DNA of 64,000 nt from DASSUW01 sp963792385 (lineage in GTDB: Bacteria; Actinomycetota; Thermoleophilia; Solirubrobacterales; Solirubrobacteraceae): assembly GCA_963792385.1 (NCBI GenBank), contig CAWBVZ010000003.1, forward strand, positions 372,001 to 436,000, written 5' to 3'. The translations under genes were made by a program, and so were the position numbers. Positions within the stretch are counted from its first letter, which is position 1. Every line of letters begins with the position of its first letter. This document shows, piece after piece, positions 38,003-46,794 of this stretch. The notes beneath the pieces are model-generated. The model made no database searches. It saw only the letters and a list, made by a program, of their open reading frames with translations, and was not told where the DNA came from.

Positions 38003-38535
38003 GTGCGCGGTCTCTCCTGGATCGTCCCGCTCCTCGCCGTCGGCATCACCGCCTGCGGGACGAGCGACAGCGAGCGCTTCAGCCTGCGCACGCCGGGAAC
38101 CGACGACCCGGTCGTGCGCGAGATCCAGGGCAGCGAGAAGGTCCGTCGCGGCAAGCCGACCAAGAAGGAGGTGTCGGTGATCCGCGGCTGGGCCGACGCC
38201 CTGCGCGCCGGTCACGTCGACCAGGCGTCGGCGTTCTTCGCCGTCCCCGCGATCATCAGTCGACGGAGTAAACCCCGCCGCGTCGTGTCGGCGACCGAAG
38301 CGGCATCAAGGACTTCAACCGCGGCCTGCCGTGCGGGGCGACGCTCGTCAACACCGAGCGCGGCAAGGACTCGTTCGTGGTCGCCACCTTCAGGCTCACC
38401 GAGCGGCCCGGGCCCGGCACCTGTGGCACGGGCGTCGACCATCTCGCGACGACCATCTTCCTGATCGACAACCATCACATCGTCCAGTGGCTCCGCGGCC
38501 CCGACCCCGCGCAGCCGGACAACGACGAGAGTTAG
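38003..38535 (+). CDS. Putative lipoprotein of unknown function (several indels)
   Basis: About 177 aa after correction. An N-terminal signal helix with lipobox (WIVPLLAVGITACG) suggests membrane anchoring outside the cell. The body, SVIRGWADALRAGHVDQASAFFAVPAII, then DFNRGLPCGATLVNTERGKD and FVVATFRLTERPGPGTCGTG with two cysteines, resembles small NTF2-like secreted proteins common in this bacterial group; I do not know a function. The frame is broken between about 38258 and 38305 by at least one and probably three indels of both signs. GTG codons at 37985 and 37997 are alternative starts. Confidence 0.55.
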
Positions 38536-38556
38536 CGGACAAAACCGGGCTCTAAG

Positions 38557-38629
38557 AGCCGGAGAGGGGACTCGAACCCCTGGCCTGCGACTTACAAGAT
38601 CGCTGCTCTACCAGCTGAGCTACTCCGGC
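38557..38629 (-). tRNA. tRNA-Thr (anticodon TGT)
   Basis: On the minus strand a 73-nt cloverleaf: acceptor stem GCCGGAG/CTCCGGC, D-arm AGCTCAGCTGGTAGAGC, anticodon stem GCGAT/GTCGC with loop CTTGTAA (TGT at 38594-38596), and T-arm AGGGG-TTCGAGT-CCCCT. No CCA is encoded. It reads ACA and, by wobble, other Thr codons. Confidence 0.93.
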
Positions 38630-38684
38630 GCAGCTGAGGAGTCTAGGCGTCGAGCGCGAGGGGCTCGGTGCCGATACGGCTGCC

Positions 38685-39282
38685 ATGCGTACCGTGCGAC
38701 CGAGAGCCCCTGCGTGGGTCAAGCTTGCGCTGGTCGCCGTATTCGTCGGCGGCCCGGGCTGGTGGCTGGCGGACCGCCATGACCGCGTCGGCAACGAGTC
38801 GCGCATGAGCGCGATCGCCACGGCGATCGCCGGCCGCGAGGTCCGCGTGCGCTGCCCGGGAGTCGTCGGTCGCGTGCTCTCGTGGGACATCGTCGAGGGC
38901 AGCGTGCGGTTCGACGCGTCCGGCAGGCCCGCCGACGAGACGCGGCTGCGCGAGTTCACATGCGCCGAGCTCGATGCGCTGGCTGAGGGCCGCCGGGCGT
39001 CGGCGCTGACCTGCACCGACGCGGCGTGCGCGGCCGCGGCGAACGACGTGGCGCTGGCGGTCGACGTGCTCGCCCACGAGTCGTGGCACCTGGCGGGCGT
39101 GATCGACGAGGCAGCGACCGAGTGCCACGCGGTGCGAGACGCTCGCGTGGACCGCCGAGCGGCTCGGCACGACGCCGGAGCAGGGCCGCGAGCTCGCGCG
39201 GCGGTACCTGGAGACCGGGTATCCGCGGCTGCCGCAGCGGTACCGCGGCGCGTGCGCCGCCGCGGCTCCCGCGTCGCGCTAG
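38685..39282 (+). CDS. Membrane-anchored HExxH protein, putative metallopeptidase (one frameshift)
   Basis: About 198 aa after correction. The N-terminus has one membrane helix (WVKLALVAVFVGGPGWWLA). The soluble part includes VRVRCPGVVGRVLSWDIVEG and, near residue 125, AHESWHLAGVIDEAATECHA: HESWH is an HExxH zinc motif, with further glutamates downstream. The conserved tail TLAWTAERLGTTPEQGREL and YLETGYPRLPQRYRGAC lies in the next frame after one extra base near 39133-39137. Similar small proteins occur in related bacteria as uncharacterised proteins. Protease activity is inferred only from the motif. Hairpin element B follows 11 bp after the stop. Confidence 0.6.
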
Positions 39283-39293
39283 CGCGCTGCCGC

Positions 39294-39460
39294 CGAACGT
39301 CAACTGCGCTGGGTGGGGAGGTGGGGGTCCGTGGGCGGTCGCGGGAGTCCGAGTGTCGAGTTCGTCGGCCTCAGCCCGACAAAGTCGACGCTCGCGTCGA
39401 TTCGGGGCGCTGCGGCCGAGGCGGACACCCACTCCTCCCACCCAGCGGGGTTGACGTTCG
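39294..39460. repeat. Intergenic inverted-repeat element, copy B (167 bp)
   Basis: Imperfect terminal inverted repeats of about 40 bp: the left end CGAACGTCAACTGCGCTGGG (39294 onward) and the right end, which reads CGAACGTCAACCCCGCTGGG in reverse complement from 39460. Both continue with a G-rich run ending in GTCCG. An inner hairpin GTCGGCCTCAGCCCGAC lies in the middle (39364-39380). The left arm matches the right arm of copy A in 23 of 25 bases after AACTG. The element fills the gap between two convergent genes. Its G-rich strand holds a canonical G-quadruplex motif (39311-39335). Confidence 0.7.
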
Positions 39461-39480
39461 CCCTGGCGCCGCGGCTCCGC

Positions 39481-40106
39481 TCAGCCGTGCCGGCTGACCG
39501 GCATCCGCCCGCGCAGCCGCGCCGCCCGGTGGGCGCCGGCGCCGTCGCCGTCCCGGAGCAGCCGCGCGTAGATCCCCGTGAGGGCGGCGAAGCCGACCTC
39601 GTGGCCGCAGTGGCTGCGCACGGGCCCGGCCGGCGTCGGGCCGGGATCGAGCACCGGGTCGATCAGCCACAGCCGGTCCGGCTCGCCGATGCCCGCGTAC
39701 CAGCCGGTCGGCGTCGAGCAGATGCCGACCGCGATCCCGGCACGGCGGCCGATCTCCGCCGCGATCACGGCGAGCGCGAGCGGGTGGCCCGCGCGCCGCT
39801 CGAGCGCGGTGTCGACCCACAGCCCTCGAGCGACGAGTCGTCGGTGCGGAACCCGAGCTCGTCGGTCAGCAGCTCCGCAAGCCGGTACGAGGCCGCCCGC
39901 GCGTCACGCGCGTCGGCGACGTCGAACAGCGAGCGCGCGAGCTCGTCGAGCCGGAAGCTCACGCGGCCGGCCGCCACCGGCCGGAACTCGGCGGTGATCG
40001 CCAGCAGGATGTCGCCTGGCCCCGGGCAGTCGGGCGCGGCCAAGAGGCGTTCGAACGCCCCCGCCTTCGTCGCCTCCAGGGTGTCCCACAGTCGCGGCTC
40101 GGTCAT
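39481..40106 (-). CDS. SirB1-like transglutaminase-fold protein (one frameshift)
   Basis: About 208 aa after correction. It matches the SirB1/transglutaminase-like N-domain family: an N-terminal helical part (RLDELARSLFDVADARDAR), LLTDELGFRTDD, and the core HPLALAVIAAEIGRRAGI followed by GICSTPTGWYAGIG and LIDPVLDPG. The typical nucleophile Cys of transglutaminases is not obvious, as in most SirB1 relatives. The frame is broken near 39821-39823 by one missing base (LEG-LWVDTALERRAG). Its cellular role is unknown. ATG at 40106; the downstream end is 20 bp from element B. Confidence 0.65.
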
Positions 40107-40183
40107 CGCTGTCCCCACGTCGGGATGCCAATTCCGACCGAAGGTATCAGGATTCGGTTAGGGAACCCTAACTCGGCGGCTGG

Positions 40184-40376
40184 TTAGCGCATGTAGTCGT
40201 GCCGCCGGCGCTCGGCCTCGACGGACGCTGCCCGGCGCTCCGCGGTCCATTGGGACTCGCGCTCGCGACGCATCTCGGCCTCGACGCGACGCTCCGACCG
40301 GGCAGCGCGACGTTCCGGTGCCGGGCAGTCGCCACTCGCGGACGATCTCGGCCGGCGTGCGGTGCTTGTGCCACAT
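40184..40376 (-). CDS. Small charged protein (one frameshift)
   Basis: A 63-aa protein after removal of one extra base at 40323-40325 (GGG for GG on the plus strand). It begins MWHKHRTPAEIVREWRLPA and continues PERRAARSERRVEAEMRRE and ASVEAERRRHDYMR. The composition is highly charged and helical, rich in Arg and Glu, with a possible coiled coil. No family is recognised. I accept it because both halves join smoothly when one base is removed. Alternative: two unrelated chance frames. Confidence 0.45.
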
Positions 40377-40444
40377 GCGACGAACGGTAAGACCCGCACC
40401 TGCGCCGGTCAAGCCGCCGCACCGGCGCGTCGATATACCTGATT

Positions 40445-42747
40445 GTGATCACGCAGCCACGGTCGGCCGAGGGCAGCGGCACCGCGCTCGACGCCTTGAT
40501 CGACGCCGCCGCCGGGATTCTGGCTGCCGATTCCCTGGAAGACACGCTCGGGCGGATCGCCCACCACCTGCAGGCCCTGCTGCCGTACGACGACCTCACC
40601 GTCTACGAGGTCGACGCGGAGGGAACCGGGCTGCGGCCGGTGTTCGCACTCGGCGCCTGGGTGGACGAGATCATGGGCGAGGCACTGTCCGTCGATGCCG
40701 GGACCACCGGCTGGGTCGTCCGCAACCGCCGCACCCGGAATGTGCCGAACACACGCTTCGACGACATCAGCACCGTCGTCCCGGGCACCGTCGACGACGA
40801 CGAGGCGTTCGTCTGCGTCCCACTGCTGGCGCATGACAACGTCGTCGGCACACTGAACGTCTACCGGACCGGGATCGATCGGGGCTTCACCGACGCCGAG
40901 GTCGCGCTCGTCGAGCGCTTCGCCACGATGGCCGCGCTCGCGTACGAGGCGGCGCGCCAGCGCGAGCACCTGCGCGAGCAGGCTGCCACGGACGGCCTCA
41001 CCGGCCTGCTCAACCACCGTGGTGCGCAGGAGCGCCTGCGGCGGGAGATCGAGGCCGCAGCGGCCGCCGGCCGTTCGCTCAGCGTCGTGGTGCTCGACCT
41101 CGACCACTTCAAGCAGATCAACGATTCGCACGGTCACGCGGAGGGCGACAAGGCGCTCGCCGCCGCGGCCGCGAAGCTGCGCTCCGTCGTCCGCGACGGC
41201 GACGCCGTCGGCCGGCTCGGCGGCGAGGAGTTCGTGCTCGTGCTCCCGGGCGTCACCGGAGAGCCCGCCGCGGAAGCCGCCGAGCGCGCCCGCGCCGCGC
41301 TCGCCGAGGTGCTCGTCGGCCGCCGCCATCTCGAGTGCTCGGCCGGCGTCGCCACCTTCCCGGAGGACGCCCACGAGGCCGCCGACCTGCTCGAGCGCGC
41401 CGACACCGCCCTCTACGCCGCCAAGCACGCCGGCCGCCGGCAGACGCGCCGCTACGCCGCCAATCTCGCCGCCCGCCCCTCACGCGCCGACGAGCGCGGC
41501 GAGGTCGAGGCGTTGCTGGCGCGCGGCCTCGCCGCGATCCAGCCGGTGTTCCAGCCCGTGCTCGAGCTCGCCACCGGCCGCGTCTGCGGCTACGAGGCGC
41601 TCGCGCGCTTCGGCGGCGAGCCGGTGCGCCGGCCCGACCAGTGGTTCGCTCAGGCGCACCGCTGCGGCCTCGGGGCCGAGCTCGAGGCACTGGCGCTGCG
41701 CACCGCCCTCGCCGTTCCCGGCCGCCCCGCCGGCACGTTCCTCGCGCTCAACGTCAGCCCGCGCGCCCTGCTCGGGACCGAGGCGATGGATGCCCTGCCC
41801 GACGACCTCTCGGACGTGGTGATCGAGCTCACCGAGCACGAGCTGTTCTCGTCCGGCGAGGCGCTCGAGGCGCGCCTGGCCGAGCTGCGCGCACGCGGCG
41901 CGCGCGTGGCGCTCGACGACGCGGGCGCCGGCTACGCCGGGCTCCAGCAGCTGATCCGCGTCGCGCCCGACATCCTCAAGATCGACCGCTCGCTGGTGCA
42001 CGGCGCCCACAGCGACGCGTCGCGCTACGCCCTGCTCGAGGCGCTCGTCACGTTCGCCGGCACCACCGGCGCCGCGGTCTGCGGCGAGGGCGTCGAGGAC
42101 CTCGCCGACCTGCGCGCGCTCGCCGACCTCGACGCCACGTACGCCCAGGGCTACGCGCTCGCTCGCCCGGCGGACTCCGTGGGCGACCCTCAGCCCGGAG
42201 ATCGCCGCCACGGCGGCCGTGCACGGCGGCGTCCGTGTGGCCTCCGGAGCGGCCGGCAGCGTCGCGACCTGGGCGCGCACGCTGGCTGAGCTGGGCGACG
42301 ACCTCGCCGATGTGATCGACACCGGGGAGCTGGTCACCGCCGGCCGTCGCGCGGCCCGCCTGCTGAGCGCCGAGGACGTGTCGCTGATGTGGGTCGTGGA
42401 CGACTCGCTCGAGCTGCTGTCCGACAACAAGGACGCGCCAGGCGAGCTGTGGAGCCTTTCCGACTACCCGGCCACCCGCCGCCTGATGGACGCGCACATG
42501 CCGGGCCAGGTGATCGTCGGCGACCCGGAGAGCGATCCGACGGAGGTCGCGGAGCTCGAAGCGCCTGGGCTACGGCGCGGTGCTGATGGTCCCGGTCCGG
42601 GTCGGCGGCGGCGAGCGCGCGCTGGTCGAGGTCTACCGCCTCCACCCGCAGGCGTTCACCAGCGCCGAGGTGGACCGTGCGCGCGTCGTCGCGCAGCAGT
42701 TCGGGCCCGTGCTGGCTAGGCTCGCCACCAAGCGAGCGCGTCACTGA
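40445..42747 (+). CDS. GAF-GGDEF-EAL-GAF cyclic di-GMP signalling protein (two frameshifts)
   Basis: About 766 aa after correction. Order: GAF 1 (~15-165), GGDEF (~175-335), EAL (~345-580), GAF 2 (~610-755). The GGDEF domain has the active-site motif RLGGEEFVLVLPG and DLDHFKQINDSHGH, so cyclase activity is likely. The EAL domain keeps YEALARF, LNVSPRALLG, IELTEHELF, LDDAGAGYAGL, ILKIDRSLV and GEGVEDL, so phosphodiesterase activity is likely too. Two single-base insertions break the frame, near 42179-42183 (PADS then WATLSPEIAATAA) and at 42564-42565 (LEA then LGYGAVLMVP). GTG 40445 lies 5 nt after a TATACC box. The end overlaps the convergent gene by 32 nt. Confidence 0.85.
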
Positions 42748-43619
42748 GCGTCTGCTCGAGCGGGATCTCGGGCTCCCAGCCCGTCGCGTCCCGCAGCGCG
42801 TCGTAGGAGCCGCGCAGCTCCATCACCTCGTGCGGGCGCAGCAGCGCCGGATCGATCTCGTGCTCGCAGCTGCACGCCCGCCGCTGCGGCGAGCGCCTCG
42901 ATCAGCTCCGTGGTCGACGCCGTCCGGCCGGAGCAGACGTTGTAGATGCCGGGCTCGGCGCGCGCGGCGAGCAGCCGGTACGCGCGCACGACGTCGCGGA
43001 CGTCGGTGTAGTCGCGCCGCGTATCGGGGTTGCCGGTGACGATCCGGACCGGATCCTCGCCCGCATCCAGCGCGCGCGCGACCTGCTGCGCGAACGACGC
43101 GATCGCGTACGTCGGCGCCTGCCCCGGCCCGGCGTGGTTGAAGGCACGCGCGCGGATCACGCGCTGGCCGTGGGCGTCGGCGTGGAAGCCCGCCAGCAGA
43201 TCGGCGGCTGCCTTCGAGACCGCGTACGGGTTCTGCGGCCGCAGCGGCGCCGTCTCGTCCACCGGCAGCCGCGCCGGCGGGCCGTACACCTCGCCGGACC
43301 CGACGGCGACCACGGTCGCGTCGGGCGCCTCCGCGCGCGTCGCCTCGAGCAGATTGAGCGTCATCGCGACGTTGTCGTGCAGCGTCGCCGCCGGATCGCT
43401 CCACGACTCGCCGACGTGCGCGCGCGCCGCGAGGTGATAGACGACGTCGGGCCGCGCGGCGGCGACCACATCGCGGGTCGCTGCGGAGTCGAGCAGGTCG
43501 ACCCGGGTCTCGCCCGACCGCGAGATCCCGGTCACATCGTCACCGGCGGCGGCGCACGCCGCACTGAGATGGCGCCCCGCGAAGCCGGAGGCGCCGGTGA
43601 TCAGGACTCGGGCGCTCAG
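42716..43619 (-). CDS. NAD-dependent sugar-nucleotide epimerase/reductase, GDP-6-deoxymannose reductase type (one frameshift)
   Basis: About 300 aa after correction, an extended short-chain dehydrogenase. It has RVLITGASGFAGRHL for NAD(P), VYHLAARAHVGESW, VGSGEVYG, the catalytic YAVSKAAAD, and VTGNPDTRRDYTDVRDVVRAY followed by GIYNVCSG, a combination seen in GDP-4-dehydro-6-deoxymannose reductases. One extra base at 42865 shifts the frame near the C-terminus (VQL then EHEIDPALLRPHEVMELRG). The only usable start is CTG at 43619, overlapping the stop of the upstream gene as CTGA; no ATG or GTG fits. A role in cell-surface deoxysugar formation is inferred. Confidence 0.8.
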
Positions 43620-44119
43620 TTCGCGACCAGGTGCGCCGCCGAGCCGTGGCCGTTGGAGGCGACCGCTTCCTCGCTGACCGGCTCGAGGTCGGCCGCCGGC
43701 GGGTTCAGGCGGCGCTCGAGCTCGCCGAGCACGAGCCCGAACAGGAGGTGCCGCCAGGCCGACTGCGCGAACGCGCGGCCGTTGCGCAGCAGCGACGGTT
43801 CGACCAGCGCGATCGCGGGCCACGTCACGACGTGCTCGAGCAGCCCGGCGAGCGGCCCGCGCAGCGGCGCGGGGACCGGCAGGCTGGGTGCGAGGTTGGC
43901 GTACAGGGCGCCGAACAGCGCGCCGTTCTGGACGTGCAGCAACGCGCCGACGGCGGGCTGCGCGGAGCCGCCGCGGGCCGCCAGGCGGGCGAGGAGGTCG
44001 GCATCGTCGTAGCCCGAGTCGAACAGCTGCTTGTCCAGCGGCTGCTGCGCGAGCCACACGGCCGCGGCGACGCTCCCGGCGAGCGCCCCGCGCAGTGTGC
44101 GTGTGCGGTCAAAGGCCAT
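43616..44119 (-). CDS. Conserved hypothetical protein, probably membrane-associated
   Basis: A 167-aa protein: MAFDRTRTLRGALAGSVAAA, then VWLAQQPLDKQLFDSGYDD, and hydrophobic stretches GALLHVQNGALFGALYANL, VVTWPAIALVEP and HLLFGLVLGELERRL. This gives three or four possible membrane helices. I do not recognise the family. It is coupled to the downstream reductase by a 4-nt overlap. The ATG follows a TACAGT -10 box at 9 nt. It is divergent from the PlsC-GpsA gene. Confidence 0.65.
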   Translation of the reverse strand: MAFDRTRTLRGALAGSVAAAVWLAQQPLDKQLFDSGYDDADLLARLAARGGSAQPAVGALLHVQNGALFGALYANLAPSLPVPAPLRGPLAGLLEHVVTWPAIALVEPSLLRNGRAFAQSAWRHLLFGLVLGELERRLNPPAADLEPVSEEAVASNGHGSAAHLVAN

Positions 44120-44128
44120 CTGGCTGCA

Positions 44129-44134
44129 ACTGTA
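44129..44134 (-). promoter_or_regulatory. -10 box of the 167-aa membrane protein gene (TACAGT)
   Basis: On the minus strand TACAGT ends 9 nt before the ATG at 44119. No Shine-Dalgarno is present. Confidence 0.35.
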
Positions 44135-44202
44135 ACGAGCGGCGCCCGGGCGGGTACGCCTCTGCAGTGAGGGACTCGTCTCCGGCCACGGTGCATGCAC
44201 GC

Positions 44203-45853
44203 ATGCACGCCCGCGCACGCGAGCGCGGAGTGAACCCGATCGTCTACTGGCTGTCGCGTGCCGTGCTGCAGCCGTTCTTCCATCTGTACTTCCGCCTCGT
44301 CGCGGATCGGGCGCGAGCACATCCCGGAATCGGGGCCGGTGATCTTCGCCTCCAACCACCGCTCGTTCCTGGACCCGTTCATCCTCGGCGTCTGCTCCCG
44401 CCGCCCCGTGTACTACGTGGCGAAGGAGGAGCTGTTCCGCAACCGGGTCGCGGCCTGGTTCATCAGCTCGCTCGGCGCGTTCCCGGTGAAGCGCGGCGCC
44501 GCCGACACCGACATGCTCGAGACCGCGAAGGCGATCCTCGCCCGCGGCGACAGCGTGCTGATCTTCCCCGAGGGCACGCGCACCCGGCCGGGCGCGCTCG
44601 GCCGGCCCAAGCGCGGCGTCGGCCGGCTGGCGCTGGAGACCGGCGCCCCGGTCGTGCCGGTGGCGATGAAGGGCACCGAGGATGTGCGCAAGGGCTGGCG
44701 CATCCGTCCGCGCAAGATCCGCGTGCGGATCGGCCGGCCGCTGACGTTCCCGCAGGTCGACTCCGTCTCGCCGCAGCTCGCGACCGCCGTCACCGACCGC
44801 ATCTGGCCGAACGTGATGCTCCAGTGGGAGTGGCTCGGCGGCTTGCCGCCGCTGCGCCGCGCCGCCGTGATCGGCGCCGGCTCGTGGGGCACGAGCGTCG
44901 CGGTGATGCTCGCCCGCGCCGGCCTCGAGGTGGACCTCGGCTGCCGCACGCGCGAGCAGGCCGAGGAGATCGCGGCCGCACGCGTCAACGAGCACTACAT
45001 GCCCGGCGTCACGCTGCCCGCGCGCGTGAACGTCGTGCGCGCCGGCGACCTCGAGCTGTCGCGCCACGACCTCGTCTGCTTCGCCGTGCCGGCCTCGGCC
45101 CTGCCCGCGACCGTGGCGGAACACGCCGGCGCGATCGCGCCGCGGACCGGTGTGCTCGTGATGTCCAAGGGCCTCGTGCCGCCGCTCGGCACGCTGCCGT
45201 CGGCCTTCGTGTCCGAGCGCGTGTCGTCGTGGTCGGTCGCAGCGCTCGGCGGCCCGGCGCACGCCAAGGCCGCACTCGACAAGGGCGCCTCGCTCGTGCT
45301 GGCCGCCCGTGACGAGGCGTTCGCCCGCCAGGTCGGCGACGCGCTCGCCGCGGCCGGCTTCGACGTCGCGACCACGACCGATCTGATCGGCGTCGAGCTC
45401 GCCGGCTGCGCGAAGAACGCCGCCGCCCTCGCCGCGGCCGCCGCGGCCGGCGCCGGCCCGAACGCCGCGGGCGCCGCCGCCGGCAAGGTGTTCGCCGAGG
45501 TCGACGCGTACGCGCGCTACTCCGGCTCGAGCCCCGAGACGTTCGCCGGCCTCGCGGGCGCGGGCGACCTGGTCGCCACCATCCTCGCGGTCGGCTCCCG
45601 CAACCGCCGCGCCGGCGAGATGCTCGGCCAGGGCGTCACGGCGCACGACATCGGTGTGGCGCTCGGCCAGACGGCAGAGGCCGTCGACTGCGTGCCGCTG
45701 CTCGCCGCGCGCATGCGCGAGGCGGGCGTGGCTGCCCCGGTGCTCGGCTCGCTCGCGGGACTGATCGAGGGCCGCGTGGAGCCAGGACGCTTCACGTCGT
45801 CGCTGACAGCACCGAAGAAAAACGCCAAGGCGCGCGCGGGTCGCGCCGCCTGA
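44203..45853 (+). CDS. Fusion of 1-acylglycerol-3-phosphate acyltransferase (PlsC) and glycerol-3-phosphate dehydrogenase (GpsA); one frameshift
   Basis: About 549 aa after correction. Residues ~20-215 are a PlsC acyltransferase: catalytic NHRSFLDPF (HX4D), KRGAADTDM, FPEGTRTRPG and VPVAMKGT. Residues ~225-549 are an NAD(P)-dependent glycerol-3-phosphate dehydrogenase: AAVIGAGSWGTSVAVMLARAG, PGVTLPARVNVV, VMSKGL, the catalytic-Lys motif ELAGCAKNAAALAAAAA, GLAGAGDLVATI and GSRNRRAGEMLGQG. The joint IWPNVMLQWEWLGGLPPLRR is in one frame. One extra G at 44309-44311 breaks the frame earlier, inside the PlsC part (VADR then REHIPESGPVIFA). GTG 44230 is an alternative start. GpsA makes glycerol-3-phosphate and PlsC makes phosphatidate, two steps of one pathway with PlsY between. 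Confidence 0.85.
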
Positions 45854-45856
45854 AGG

Positions 45857-45862
45857 TAGCCT
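45857..45862 (+). promoter_or_regulatory. -10 box of the first ECF sigma gene (TAGCCT)
   Basis: TAGCCT ends 9 nt before the ATG at 45872, within the 18-bp gap after the PlsC-GpsA gene. Confidence 0.35.
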
Positions 45863-45871
45863 CCGTGATCC

Positions 45872-46432
45872 ATGGCCGCGGCATCCGAACCGTCGCGCGA
45901 GGCCAAGGTGAAGCTGGACGCGGCCTTCACCGACCTCTACCGGTCGCATCTGCGCGACGTCTACTCGTACTCGTACTACCGGGTCGGCAACCACCACGAC
46001 GCCGAGGACCTCACGGAGCAGACCTTCCTGCAGGCGTACCGGCATTTCGAGCGCGCGCAGCGCGAGTCACAGGGCCGGCCGCTGCGCCCGTGGCTGATTC
46101 GCATCGCCCACAACCTCGCGGCCAACTACTACCGCGACCGCTCGCGCCGCCCGCAGACGCCGATCGACGACGCGGGCCCGCTGCCCGAGCTGCATACGAC
46201 GGAGGATCTGGTCCAGGACCGCGCGGACCTCAGGGAGATCCTCGAGGGCGTGCAGCGACTGCCGGACGATCGCCGCGAGGCGCTGATCATGCGCTTCGCG
46301 CTGGGGATGGACAACCGCGAGATCGCGCGGGCGCTGGGGCGCACCGACGGTGCCACGAAGGTGCTGATCCATCGCGCCATCCGGCAACTCGAGGAAATAG
46401 TCCAGGCCGAGGCGGGTACTGAGGCGCCATGA
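45872..46432 (+). CDS. ECF-type RNA polymerase sigma factor
   Basis: A 186-aa sigma factor with only regions 2 and 4. Region 2: FTDLYRSHLRDVYSYSYYRV and HHDAEDLTEQTFLQAYRHF; region 2.4 PWLIRIAHNLAANYYRDRS. Region 4: LPDDRREALIMRFALGMDNR and EIARALGRTDGATKVLIHRA. It overlaps the next gene by ATGA; that gene encodes a one-helix membrane protein and may be its anti-sigma partner. The inducing signal is unknown. Confidence 0.9.
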   Translation: MAAASEPSREAKVKLDAAFTDLYRSHLRDVYSYSYYRVGNHHDAEDLTEQTFLQAYRHFERAQRESQGRPLRPWLIRIAHNLAANYYRDRSRRPQTPIDDAGPLPELHTTEDLVQDRADLREILEGVQRLPDDRREALIMRFALGMDNREIARALGRTDGATKVLIHRAIRQLEEIVQAEAGTEAP

Positions 46433-46794
46433 GCGAGACCTGGGACTTCGAAACCCGGCTACGACAGGCGCTCGCGCCCGTCGATCCGCCCGCCGACCTC
46501 GAGCCGCGGCTCGAGATGACGCTCGGCTCGCTGGTCGAACTGGCGGCCGACGAGCTGGAGGCGTGGGAGCTGCGGGCGATGAAGGATCCGCGCAACTGGC
46601 CGCGCGCCGCGCTCGGGCCGGCCGCCGCGATCGTGATCGGCACCGGCGCCGCCGCCGGGCTCGTCGTGCTGCGCACCCGCGGGAAGCGCCACAAGCGCCG
46701 CGCCGCGGCACGCGGGGCGTTCGACCTCGCCGAGCGCACGCTGCGCGACGTCGCACGCGAAGCGCTGCGCGTGTTCGACGACGTCGCCCGGTAG
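46429..46794 (+). CDS. Single-helix membrane protein, possible partner of the ECF sigma factor
   Basis: A 121-aa protein. A cytosolic N-terminal part (RLRQALAPVDPPADLEPRLE, then LGSLVELAADELEAWELRAM) precedes one membrane helix (AALGPAAAIVIGTGAAAGLVVL) and a basic tail (RTRGKRHKRRAAARG). The topology fits an anti-sigma factor, but no zinc-binding HxxxCxxC motif is seen. The 4-nt overlap with the sigma gene supports a joint role. A long inverted repeat starts at the last base of its stop codon. Confidence 0.6.
   Translation: MSETWDFETRLRQALAPVDPPADLEPRLEMTLGSLVELAADELEAWELRAMKDPRNWPRAALGPAAAIVIGTGAAAGLVVLRTRGKRHKRRAAARGAFDLAERTLRDVAREALRVFDDVAR

Noticed and set aside
44191..44208. GTGCATGCAC palindrome and nearby GCATGCAC repeat before the PlsC-GpsA gene, considered as an operator.
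   Set aside because: The simple alternation of GC and AT dinucleotides makes such a 10-bp palindrome likely by chance, and it overlaps possible start codons; no second copy is present.
43616..46045. An 809-codon open frame on the minus strand.
   Set aside because: Most of it lies opposite the PlsC-GpsA and ECF sigma genes, which have clear conserved motifs. Only the last 167 codons (43616-44119) form a plausible gene. Long antisense frames are expected at this G+C content.
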